A DNA stretch of 64,000 bases, taken from Mastigias papua (Eukaryota; Cnidaria; Scyphozoa; Rhizostomeae; Mastigiidae). Location of the stretch: positions 7,753,017 to 7,817,016 of the forward strand of contig OZ025268.1 in assembly GCA_964019165.1 (NCBI GenBank), read 5' to 3'. The notes under the pieces are model-generated. The model was not told the origin of the DNA. It was given only the letters and a program-made list of their open reading frames with translations, and ran no database searches. A program made the translations under genes and the position numbers. Each line of letters opens with the position of its first letter. The first letter of the stretch is position 1. Positions 13,640 through 24,020 of the stretch are shown in pieces.

Positions 13640-16600
13640 CCAAGGTTATAGCCTTACTTTTTGGCCAAAAATCGCTCATTTTCATCACTTTTCAATCTGC
13701 AATCAAAATCAATGAATTTCAATTTGGGTGATTTTTCGGCAAAATACCAAGGTTATAGCCTTACTTTTTGGCCAAAAATCGCTCATTTTCATCACTTGTC
13801 AATCTGCAATCAAAATCAATGAATTTCAATTTGGGTGATTTTTCGGCAAAATACCAAGGTTATAGCCTTACTTTGTGGCCAAAAATCGCTCATTTTCATC
13901 ACTTTTCAATCTGCAATCAAAATCAATGAATTTTAATTTGTGTGATTGTTCGGCAAAATACCAAGGTTATAGCCTTACGTTTTGGCCAAAAATCGCTCAT
14001 TTTCATCACTTTTCAATCTGCAATCAAAATCAATGAATTTCAATTTGGGTGATTTTTCGGCAAAATACCAAGGTTATAGCCTTACTTTTTGGCCAAAAAT
14101 CGCTCATTTTCATCACTTTTTAATCTGCAATCAAAATCAATGAATTTCAATTTGGGTGATTTATCGGCAAAATACCAAGGTTATAGCCTTACTTTTTGGC
14201 CAAAAATCGCTCATTTTCATCACTTTTCAATCTGCAATCAAAATCAATGAATTTCAATTTGGGTGATTTTTCGGCAAAATACCAAGGTTATAGCCTTACT
14301 TTGTGGCCAAAAATCGCTCATTTTCATCACTTTTCAATCTGCAATCAAAATCAATGAATTTCAATTTGGGTGACTTTTCGGCAAAATACCAAGGTTATAG
14401 CCTTACTTTGTGGCCAAAAATCGCTCATTTTCATCACTTTTCAATCTGCAATCAAAATCAATGAATTTCAATTTGGGTAATTTTTCGGCAAAATACCAAG
14501 GTTATAGCCTTACTTTTTGGCCAAAAATCGCTCATTTTCATCACTTTTCAATCTGCAATCAAAATCAATGAATTTCAATTTGGGTGATTTTTCGGCAAAA
14601 TACCAAGGTTATAGCCTTACTTTGTGGCCAAAAATCGCTCATTTTCATCACTTTTCAATCTGCAATCAAAATCAATGAATTTCAATTTGGGTGATTTTTC
14701 GGCAAAATACCAAGGTTATAGCCTTACTTTGTGGCCAAAAATCGCTCATTTTCATCACTTTTCAATCTGCAATCAAAATCAATGAATTTCAATTTGGGTG
14801 ACTTTTCGGCAAAATACCAAGGTTATAGCCTTACTTTGTGGCCAAAAATCGCTCATTTTCATCACTTTTCAATCTGCAATCAAACTCAATGAATTTCAAT
14901 TTGGGTGATTTTTCGGCAAAATACCAAGGTTATAGCCTTACTTTGTGGCCAAAAATCGCTCATTTTCATCACTTTTCAATCTGCAATCAAAATCAATGAA
15001 TTTCAATTTGGGTGATTTTTCGGCAAAATACCAAGGTTATAGCCTTACTTTGTGGCCAAAAATCGCTCATTTTCATCACTTTTCAATCTGCAATCAAAAT
15101 CAATGAATTTTAAGTTGTGTGATTTTTCGGCAAAATACCAAGGTTATAGCCTTACTTTGTGGCCAAAAATCGCTCATTTTCATCACTTTTCAATCTGCAA
15201 TCAAAATCAATGAATTTTAAGTTGTGTGATTTTTCGGCAAAATACCAAGGTTATAGCCTTACGTTTTGGCCAAACATCGCTCATTTTCATCACTTTTCAA
15301 TCTGCAATCAAAATCAATGAATTTCAATTTGGGTGATTTTTCGGCAAAATACCAAGGTTATAGCCTTACTTTTTGGCCAAAAATCGCTCATTTTCATCAC
15401 TTTTCAATCTGCAATCAAAATCAATGACTGTCAATTTGGGTGATTTTTCGGCAAAACACCAAGGTTATAGCCTTACTTTTTGGCCAAAAATCGCTCATTT
15501 TCATCACTTTTCAATCTGCAATCAAAATCAATGAATTTCAATTTGGGTGACTTTTCGGCAAAATACCAAGGTTATAGCCTTACTTTGTGGCCAAAAATCG
15601 CTCATTTTCATCACTTTTTAATCTGCAATCAAAATCAATGAATTTCAATTTGGGTGATTTATCGGCAAAATACCAAGGTTATAGCCTTACTTTTTGGCCA
15701 ACAATCGCTCATTTTCATCACTTTTCAATCTGCAATCAAAATCAATGAATTTCAATTTGGGTGACTTTTCGGCAAAATACCAAGGTTATAGCCTTACTTT
15801 GTGGCCAAAAATCGCTCATTTTCATCACTTTTCAATCTGCAATCAAAATCAATGAATTTCAATTTGGGTGATTTTTCGGCAAAATACCAAGGTTATAGCC
15901 TTACTTTGTGGCCAAAAATCGCTCATTTTCATCACTTTTCAATATGCAATCAAAATCAATGAATTTCAATTTGGGTGATTTTTCGGCAAAATACCAAGGT
16001 TATAGCCTTACTTTGTGGCCAAAAATCGCTCATTTTCATCACTTTTCAATCTGCAATCAAAATCAATGAATTTTAAGTTGTGTGATTTTTCGGCAAAATA
16101 CCAAGGTTATAGCCTTACTTTGTGGCCAAAAATCGCTCATTTTCATCACTTTTCAATCTGCAATCAAAATCAATGAATTTTAAGTTGTGTGATTTTTCGG
16201 CAAAATACCAAGGTTATAGCCTTACGTTTTGGCCAAACATCGCTCATTTTCATCACTTTTCAATCTGCAATCAAAATCAATGAATTTCAATTTGGGTGAT
16301 TTTTCGGCAAAATACCAAGGTTATAGCCTTACTTTTTGGCCAAAAATCGCTCATTTTCATCACTTTTCAATCTGCAATCAAAATCAATGACTGTCAATTT
16401 GGGTGATTTTTCGGCAAAACACCAAGGTTATAGCCTTACTTTTTGGCCAAAAATCGCTCATTTTCATCACTTTTCAATCTGCATTCAAAATCAATGAATT
16501 TCAATTTGGGTGACTTTTCGGCAAAATACCAAGGTTATAGCCTTACTTTGTGGCCAAAAATCGCTCATTTTCATCACTTTTTAATCTGCAATCAAAATCA

Positions 16601-19430
16601 ATGAATTTCAATTTGGGTGATTTATCGGCAAAATACCAAGGTTATAGCCTTACTTTTTGGCCAAAAATCGCTCATTTTCATCACTTTTCAATCTGCAATC
16701 AAAATCAATGAATTTCAATTTGGGTGATTTTTCGGCAAAATACCAAGGTTATAGCCTTACTTTGTGGCCAAAAATCGCTCATTTTCATCACTTTTCAATC
16801 TGCAATCAAAATCAATGAATTTCAATTTGGGTGACTTTTCGGCAAAATACCAAGGTTATAGCCTTACTTTGTGGCCAAAAATCGCTCATTTTCATCACTT
16901 TTCAATCTGCAATCAAAATCAATGAAGTTCAATTTGGGTGATTTTTCGGCAAAATACCAAGGTTATAGCCTTACTTTGTGGCCAAAAATCGCTCATTTTC
17001 ATCACTTTTCAATATGCAATCAAAATCAATGAAGTTCAATTTGGGTGATTTTTCGGCAAAATACCAAGGTTATAGCCTTACTTTGTGGCCAAAAATCGCT
17101 CATTTTCATCACTTTTCAATCTGCAATCAAAATCAATGAATTTTAAGTTGTGTGATTTATCGGCAAAATACCAAGGTTATAGCCTTACTTTGTGGCCAAA
17201 AATCGCTCATTTTCATCACTTTTCAATCTGCAATCAAAATCAATGAATTTTAAGTTGTGTGATTTTTCGGCAAAATACCAAGGTTATAGCCTTACGTTTT
17301 GGCCAAAAATCGCTCATTTTCATCACTTTTCAATCTGCAATCAAAATCAATGAATTTCAATTTGGGTGATTTTTCGGCAAAATACCAAGGTTATAGCCTT
17401 ACTTTTTGGCCAAAAATCGCTCATTTTCATCACTTTTCAATCTGCAATCAAAATCAATGACTGTCAATTTGGGTGATTTTTCGGCAAAACACCAAGGTTA
17501 TAGCCTTACTTTTTGGCCAAAAATCGCTCATTTTCATCACTTTTCAATCTGCATTCAAAATCAATGAATTTCAATTTGGGTGACTTTTCGGCAAAATACC
17601 AAGGTTATAGCCTTACTTTGTGGCCAAAAATCGCTCATTTTCATCACTTTTTAATCTGCAATCAAAATCAATGAATTTCAATTTGGGTGATTTATCGGCA
17701 AAATACCAAGGTTATAGCCTTACTTTGTGGCCAAAAATCGCTCATTTTCATCACTTTTTAATCTGCAATCAAAATCAATGAATTTCAATTTGGGTGATTT
17801 ATCGGCAAAATACCAAGGTTATAGCCTTACTTTTTGGCCAAAAATCGCTCATTTTCATCACTTTTCAATCTGCAATCAAAATCAATGAATTTCAATTTGG
17901 GTGATTTTTCGGCAAAATACCAAGGTTATAGCCTTACTTTGTGGCCAAAAATCGCTCATTTTCATCACTTTTCAATCTGCAATCAAAATCAATGAATTTC
18001 AATTTGGGTGACTTTTCGGCAAAATACCAAGGTTATAGCCTTACTTTGTGGCCAAAAATCGCTCATTTTCATCACTTTTCAATCTGCAATCAAAATCAAT
18101 GAAGTTCAATTTGGGTGATTTTTCGGCAAAATACCAAGGTTATAGCCTTACTTTGTGGCCAAAAATCGCTCATTTTCATCACTTTTCAATATGCAATCAA
18201 AATCAATGAATTTCAATTTGGGTGATTTTTCGGCAAAATACCAAGGTTATAGCCTTACTTTGTGGCCAAAAATCGCTCATTTTCATCACTTTTCAATCTG
18301 CAATCAAAATCAATGAATTTTAAGTTGTGTGATTTTTCGGCAAAATACCAAGGTTATAGCCTTACTTTGTGGCCAAAAATCGCTCATTTTCATCACTTTT
18401 CAATCTGCAATCAAAATCAATGAATTTTAAGTTGTGTGATTTTTCGGCAAAATACCAAGGTTATAGCCTTACGTTTTGGCCAAACATCGCTCATTTTCAT
18501 CACTTTTCAATCTGCAATCAAAATCAATGAATTTCAATTTGGGTGATTTTTCGGCAAAATACCAAGGTTATAGCCTTACTTTTTGGCCAAAAATCGCTCA
18601 TTTTCATCACTTTTCAATCTGCAATCAAAATCAATGACTGTCAATTTGGGTGATTTTTCGGCAAAACACCAAGGTTATAGCCTTACTTTTTGGCCAAAAA
18701 TCGCTCATTTTCATCACTTTTCAATCTGCATTCAAAATCAATGAATTTCAATTTGGGTGACTTTTCGGCAAAATACCAAGGTTATAGCCTTACTTTTTGG
18801 CCAAAAATCGCTCATTTTCATCACTTTTTAATCTGCAATCAAAATCAATGAATTTCAATTTGGGTGATTTATCGGCAAAATACCAAGGTTATAGCCTTAC
18901 TTTTTGGCCAAAAATCGCTCATTTTCATCACTTTTCAATCTGCAATCAAAATCAATGAATTTCAATTTGGGTGATTTTTCGGCAAAATACCAAGGTTATA
19001 GCCTTACTTTGTGGCCAAAAATCGCTCATTTTCATCACTTTTCAATCTGCAATCAAAATCAATGAATTTCAATTTGGGTGACTTTTCGGCAAAATACCAA
19101 GGTTATAGCCTTACTTTGTGGCCAAAAATCGCTCATTTTCATCACTTTTCAATCTGCAATCAAAATCAATGAATTTCAATTTGGGTGATTTTTCGGCAAA
19201 ATACCAAGGTTATAGCCTTACTTTTTGGCCAAAAATCGCTCATTTTCATCACTTTTCAATCTGCAATCAAAATCAATGAATTTCAATTTGGGTGATTTTT
19301 CGGCAAACTACCAAGGTTATAGCCTTACTTTTTGGCCAAAAATCGCTCATTTTCATCACTTTTCAATATGCAATCAAAATCAATGAATTTCAATTTGGGT
19401 GATTTTTCGGCAAAATACCAAGGTTATAGC
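13640..19430. repeat. Homogeneous 107-bp satellite array, left block (about 54 monomers)
   Basis: CCAAGGTTATAGCC recurs every 107 bp (13640, 13747, 13854, 13961 and so on) in one orientation. Monomers differ by a few linked marker variants: CTTTGTGG, CTTTTTGG or CGTTTTGG; GACTTTTCGG, GATTTTTCGG or GATTTATCGG; AATTTTAAGTTGTG; ATATGCAATC; ATGACTGTCAA. The marker ATGACTGTCAA recurs at about 15425, 16388, 17458 and 18635, spacings of exactly 9, 10 and 11 monomers, so there is a higher-order repeat whose size changes stepwise. The monomer length is not a multiple of three and the array is not coding. Confidence 0.97.
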
Positions 19431-20139
19431 TAATAAAGAAGGTAATCTTGACTTTGGCGAAATTTTGCTTCGTTTAGAGGAAAAGTTTGATTCCGGCCAA
19501 GAAAGTATTCTCCGGAATCAGACTCAGATAATGAATCGACTTTCCTCGTTGGAAAGTCAAATGGAAAAATTCAAGGAGGAAATTGATGATTTGAGGACCC
19601 AGACTACTAACCTCAAATCTACTATAAACTCTTTGTCGGAAAGTGTAGGTAATAACTACGACCACGGAAAAGACCTTCAGTTTCTCGTCGATCGACAGGA
19701 GCAGTATTCTCGAAAAAACTCTATCCGAATTACTGGCGTTACGGAGGAAACAGGAGAGAGCATTGAAAATAAAACTATATCGATATTAAAAAAAGAAATT
19801 GATGTTGACATTTCTTCGGAAGAAATAGAAATAGTTCACCGTGTTGGCCGTGTTCACAATGGCAATCCAAGGAGTATTCTTGTGAAGTTTCTGAGTCACA
19901 AGACGAAAGAAAGTGTAATGAGGAGGAAAAAGAATGCAAGGAATGTGAAGATATACGAAGATTTAGCGCCTGGCATTAAAATGATATTTAATGAGGTAAG
20001 TAAAAATCGTAGACTATTGAATGTGGACAGCGTTTGGACAATAGATGGCAAAATTAAATATCGTTTTACAAATAATCCGCGTACATTCGAAATTCGATCC
20101 TACTCCGACTACCATTGTTTGTTTAATGCAAGACAATAG
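19431..20139 (+). CDS. LINE ORF1, N-terminally truncated RNA-binding protein
   Basis: The frame is open from the satellite junction to TAG at 20137-20139 and encodes about 235 element-derived residues; the first ATG inside the element is at 19531 (202 aa). The N-terminal part is a heptad-rich coiled coil (RLSSLESQMEKFKEEIDDL). It is followed by DRQEQYSRKNSIRITGV and a basic region with VHRVGRV and ILVKF, as in the RRM-like and C-terminal domains of L1 ORF1 proteins. Such proteins trimerise and chaperone LINE RNA. Reading upstream adds satellite-encoded residues (FRQNTKVI), which are an artefact. The stop is directly followed, in the same frame, by ORF2. Confidence 0.85.
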
Positions 20140-23100
20140 GGTGTTGGCCGGGATGGAATAGCTAAAAGAAGCCAGCTACCACAAAATAAATCGTCTTGCG
20201 TAACCTCCACATATACTCCACTTTCTTGCCTGCCTATCCAAACTTCTCTGAAACTTTCTGTGTGGAATTTTAACGGTTTTAGAAGTTCAAAGGCCTTATC
20301 TATTAAACAGACGGGCTGCGCCTTTTTTGATACAGTTTTAAAAGATAATGATTTGATTTGCTTTTCTGAAACATGGCGAGAGCCAAGTGATAAATCTCCT
20401 CTAGATATAAGTGAAAATTTTGCTGAATTTCATGAACCAGGTTATAAAAACCATTTGGGGGGTAGACCATCTGGGGGTATGTCACTTTTAGTTAGGAAGT
20501 CTATATTTAAACATGTTTCTGTCGTCCTGTCTGATAGCTACCATTTCTGGTGCAAACTCAACAAAGTTGGATTTGGTTGGAAATATGATTTATTCATATG
20601 TTTCATTTATATTCCCCCAAGCAGTTCGACTTTGTTGAGAACAGGACAAGCTCTGTCATTTGAGACTCTTCAATCAGAATGTGCTCATTACGAACAAACA
20701 GGCTGGGTTCTATTATGCGGCGACTTCAATGCTAGAACGAATGACGTAAATGACTTTATCGAAAATGACGAATTTGATGAATATTTGCCACTTGACGATA
20801 ATTACTTGCCTGATCAATACTTAGATAAAAGATTAAGTAAAGACACCTATCCCATTAATGCTAATGGAACCGCATTTATTGAGTTTTGCAAATCGTCTGG
20901 CTATCGAATTATGAATGGCAGGGTTGACAAGGATAATTCTTGCAATTTTACATGCTTTGCCAACAATGGTAACAGTATAGTTGATTACGCTCTTTTACGT
21001 AAAGAAAATTTCTGCATGGTCGAAAAACTAAGGGTAGGGGAGCTCTGTGAACTATCAGACCACAGCCCTATTGAAATTTCTCTGAAAACCTCTTATGTTT
21101 CAAATCGGAACGAATCGCTTTTTGAGGTATCTGAGGTGAGTTCAACTATATCTAATGAAAATACACTTCTCCGAGAGTATGACAAACAATTCTATGTCAA
21201 TGATGATTCAATTTTAGAGAACTTGTCGCTGGCAATGGAGGGTAGAGAGATTATGAATTTTCTTGAAAATATATCAGAACTGCTTGATAAAGATGATTTA
21301 AACATCGAAATAATTGTCGAATTACTGCGATCCAAGTTGGTCGACATATCTGAAAGTCATTTCAGCTCTAAAAAGCTTTTTCACAAAAATTGGAATAGTA
21401 ATTCCAAAACCAACTGCCCATGGTTTGATACCGAATGTAAAGAACATAAAAGGTTATTAAATAGTAAGAGAAAAGCCTATCAGGCTGCATTAAAACGATT
21501 TCCAATTTTAAGAGACGAAGAAGCGAATGATCTAAGGTCAGCATATTTTCAACAACGAAGGGTTTATAAGAAACTCATAAGATTTAAACGTCATAGTTTT
21601 CTTGAAAAAAAGAAATCTGACCTTTGGAAGTTGAAAGGGGAAGCTCCGAAAGTATTCTGGAAGAAATTAAAAAACAGGAAAAGTAAACCTAGCCTTAAAT
21701 TCACTAATAATCAATTATCTACTTATTTTAGCACTCTCTTAAATTTCGATAATCAAGCAAATAACAGTGAGATTGAAATATCTGCTTCATCCCATGACAC
21801 CTTGACGCAAAATATAATTAATGAGACTTTAAATCGTGATATTTCCCTTGAGGAAGTCAAGCTGATGGCTAAAAAGCTCAAAACCGGAAAAGCATCAGGA
21901 CTTGATATGATTACTGCTGAGCTTCTAAAACACGCAAACGATAATTTTATGCTTGTATTTACGAAACTCTTCAACAAATTACTACTTTCTGGAAAATTCC
22001 CTGAGGAGTGGTCTGTAGGAATAATTGTTGTCCTTTTTAAAGGAGGTGATGAAACGGATCTCAATAATTATAGGGGTATTACGCTATTAAGCATTTTTGG
22101 AAAATTTTTCTTGGGTGTTTTGCTTGAAAGACTGAATAACATTATTGCTCAATTCGAAATTCTCGAACAAAACCAGATAGGCTTTAGAAAAGACTACCAA
22201 ACATCTGATCACATTTTCACTCTTCGCGCTCTAACTGAGAATTATTTCAATAACAATAAAGGCCCTCTATACGTTTGTTTCGTAGACTTTAAAAAAGCGT
22301 TTGACTCCGTGGATCATAAACTGCTGTTGCAGCAGCTTGTTACATACGGAATAAAAGGCAATTTTCTAAGAGTTATCTCGTCTCTTTATGACAAAGTTAA
22401 ATCGTGTGTAAGGGGTAACCATAGCCTAACAAATATTTTCCCATGTAACAGAGGTGTACGGCAAGGGTGCCTTCTTAGTCCCGTCCTCTTTGCTTTATAT
22501 TTGAACGATTTGAATCGCCACATTAAGGCATCTTCTCAGGGGGTATTGGTGGATGATATACCTGTTCACTCACTTTTATATGCCGATGACCTTGTTCTAA
22601 TAGCAAAGGATAGAATAGATCTTCAGTCACAACTGGATGCATTACATAAGTTTTCAAATTCTCTTAAAATGGAAGTGAACATGGACAAAACTAAAGTCAT
22701 GTTGATTCAAAAACAGAAATCTCGTGCTAAATCCAAGAAAAATAAAACTTGGAAAATAGGTGACAAAGAGATTAAAGAATGTGTCTCTTATAAATATTTG
22801 GGTGTCACGATAAAATCAAATGGCTCTTTTTCAATACATATCGATATAATAAAAGAGAAAGCTCATAAAGCCTACTTTTCCCTTATTTCAAAAAGCAAAG
22901 AATGGGGGGGTTTCCAGCCACGTCTTTTTCTTTATTTATTTGACCATACCATTGCTCCTATTCTAAATTATGCATCAGAAATATGGGGTTTGGACAAATG
23001 GTCTATATTAGAAACGCTTCACCTTAAAGCATGTAAATATGCTTTGGGTGTTCGATCAAGTACGACTACTGATGCCGTCTATGCTGAACTAGGAAGAGTA

Positions 23101-23814
23101 AGTCTCCAGTGCCAAAGACATATAAATATTCTAAATTTTTTCGCTAGGTTATCTTCTTTAGACTCGAAACGTTACGCTAGCAAAGCTTTATCTATGCTTA
23201 CAAAAGATGCAGACTATGGTCGTTCTAACTGGGTATCTCATGCTCGCGACCTTCGGGTACAATATGAAATACAACAAGCGGATACTCGGTCAGTAATTAA
23301 AACTAAGGTCATTAGGCACTTTAAATCAGAAGTATTGCATAGGTTAAATGAACATATAACTGAAGACAGAAAACTGCATTTATTCGCCTCATTTAAAACA
23401 ATTTACAAATTTGAGTCCTACCTTGACTATATACAAGATTTTAGTGTTAGATGTACATTAGCAAGACTTAGGGTCAGTGCTCATAACCTACAAGTTGAAA
23501 CAGGACGATTTAATAAAACCAAAACCCCTAGAGACCAAAGATTTTGCCTGTACTGCAAAACCCTGAATATTTTCATAGTCGAAGATGAAATCCACTTTCT
23601 TTTAGTTTGCTCCCTATTCAACGAGGAACGACAAAAGTTCTTAGAAGAAATCCATAAAAAATTCCCAGCTACAGTCTTACTGAACGACCGCAATATGTTT
23701 TTATGGCTTATGAGCCAAGAGGATTACATTATAACAAAACGTATCGGGATGTTCTGTAAAACATCCTTTACTAAAAGATCCAAATTTTTGAGTAACCCTA
23801 AAAGCACATACTAA
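20140..23814 (+). CDS. LINE ORF2: APE endonuclease and reverse transcriptase
   Basis: The frame is open for 1,224 codons straight after the ORF1 stop. The endonuclease domain shows WNFNGF near 20263, ICFSETW, LLCGDFNART near 20713 and LSDHSPIEI near 21052, which supply the Asn, Glu, Asp and His of the APE/EEP active site. The reverse transcriptase shows NYRGITLLS, YVCFVDFKKAFDSVDH near 22270, RQGCLLSP and the catalytic YADD at 22579-22590. A C-terminal Cys/His knuckle (CLYC, then H and C) lies near 23545-23613. The protein would nick the target and prime reverse transcription. There is no ATG upstream of the endonuclease core; the first in-frame ATG is near 20479. Initiation is therefore non-canonical or depends on ORF1 translation. 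Confidence 0.95.
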   Translation, partial: GVGRDGIAKRSQLPQNKSSCVTSTYTPLSCLPIQTSLKLSVWNFNGFRSSKALSIKQTGCAFFDTVLKDNDLICFSETWREPSDKSPLDISENFAEFHEPGYKNHLGGRPSGGMSLLVRKSIFKHVSVVLSDSYHFWCKLNKVGFGWKYDLFICFIYIPPSSSTLLRTGQALSFETLQSECAHYEQTGWVLLCGDFNARTNDVNDFIENDEFDEYLPLDDNYLPDQYLDKRLSKDTYPINANGTAFIEFCKSSGYRIMNGRVDKDNSCNFTCFANNGNSIVDYALLRKENFCMVEKLRVGELCELSDHSPIEISLKTSYVSNRNESLFEVSEVSSTISNENTLLREYDKQFYVNDDSILENLSLAMEGREIMNFLENISELLDKDDLNIEIIVELLRSKLVDISESHFSSKKLFHKNWNSNSKTNCPWFDTECKEHKRLLNSKRKAYQAALKRFPILRDEEANDLRSAYFQQRRVYKKLIRFKRHSFLEKKKSDLWKLKGEAPKVFWKKLKNRKSKPSLKFTNNQLSTYFSTLLNFDNQANNSEIEISASSHDTLTQNIINETLNRDISLEEVKLMAKKLKTGKASGLDMITAELLKHANDNFMLVFTKLFNKLLLSGKFPEEWSVGIIVVLFKGGDETDLNNYRGITLLSIFGKFFLGVLLERLNNIIAQFEILEQNQIGFRKDYQTSDHIFTLRALTENYFNNNKGPLYVCFVDFKKAFDSVDHKLLLQQLVTYGIKGNFLRVISSLYDKVKSCVRGNHSLTNIFPCNRGVRQGCLLSPVLFALYLNDLNRHIKASSQGVLVDDIPVHSLLYADDLVLIAKDRIDLQSQLDALHKFSNSLKMEVNMDKTKVMLIQKQKSRAKSKKNKTWKIGDKEIKECVSYKYLGVTIKSNGSFSIHIDIIKEKAHKAYFSLISKSKEWGGFQPRLFLYLFDHTIAPILNYASEIWGLDKWSILETLHLKACKYALGVRSSTTTDAVYAELGRVSLQCQRHINILNFFARLSSLDSKRYASKALSMLTKDADYGRSNWVSHARDLRVQYEIQQADTRSVIKTKVIRHFKSEVLHRLNEHITEDRKLHLFASFKTIYKFESYLDYIQDFSVRCTLARLRVSAHNLQVETGRFNKTKTPRDQRFCLYCKTLNIFIVEDEIHFLLVCSLFNEERQKFLEEIHKKFPATVLLNDRNMFLWLMSQEDYIITKRIGMFCKTSFTKRSKFLSNPKSTY
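20146..20156 (+). other. GGCCGGGATGG, 5' arm of a long-range inverted repeat
   Basis: Six nucleotides after the ORF1 TAG lies GGCCGGGATGG, the exact reverse complement of CCATCCCGGCC at 23970-23980 in the 3' UTR. In the element RNA the two could pair (11 bp, 9 of them G-C). It is conspicuously GC-rich in an AT-rich element. A role in stop-codon readthrough or reinitiation is inference. Confidence 0.6.
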
Positions 23815-24020
23815 TCTTGTAGCTTTATATATTTCGTATATTAGTTAGTTATCTATGTATTACAATAATTATATTATTGCTTTTGTATACACTTATAACA
23901 ATACTATATTATTGTTGAGTAGATACAACGTATTTCAACAATCGCTGTAGATATGTATTCAGTTAAGGGCCATCCCGGCCTAGATACTTGAATTACAAAA
24001 AAAAAAAAAAAAAAAAAAAA
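23815..24020 (+). other. LINE 3' UTR and poly(A) tail
   Basis: AT-rich sequence follows the ORF2 stop at 23812-23814. It contains CCATCCCGGCC at 23970-23980 and ends in an A-tract from 23997. No AATAAA lies just before the tail. Confidence 0.85.

Larger units (their letters stand above)
19431..24020 (+). mobile_element. 5'-truncated, recently inserted LINE with APE endonuclease and RT
   Basis: A 4.6-kb non-LTR retrotransposon sits inside the satellite. The left junction falls after GGTTATAGC and the right junction is a 24-25 nt A-tract running into ATAGCCTTAC, so ATAGC (19426-19430 and 24021-24025) is a 5-bp target duplication. Removing the element and one copy of ATAGC restores the 107-bp register exactly. 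The element begins within the ORF1 coding sequence with no 5' UTR, so it is 5'-truncated. ORF2 is uninterrupted, which indicates a young insertion. The ORF1 type (coiled coil plus an L1-ORF1p-like domain) and the APE-RT-zinc-knuckle ORF2 place it broadly among L1/Tx1/CR1-like APE LINEs; I cannot assign a clade. Confidence 0.95.

Noticed and set aside
19399..19430. Satellite-derived start for LINE ORF1
   Set aside because: The frame is open into the satellite by chance; the residues before the junction are repeat sequence.
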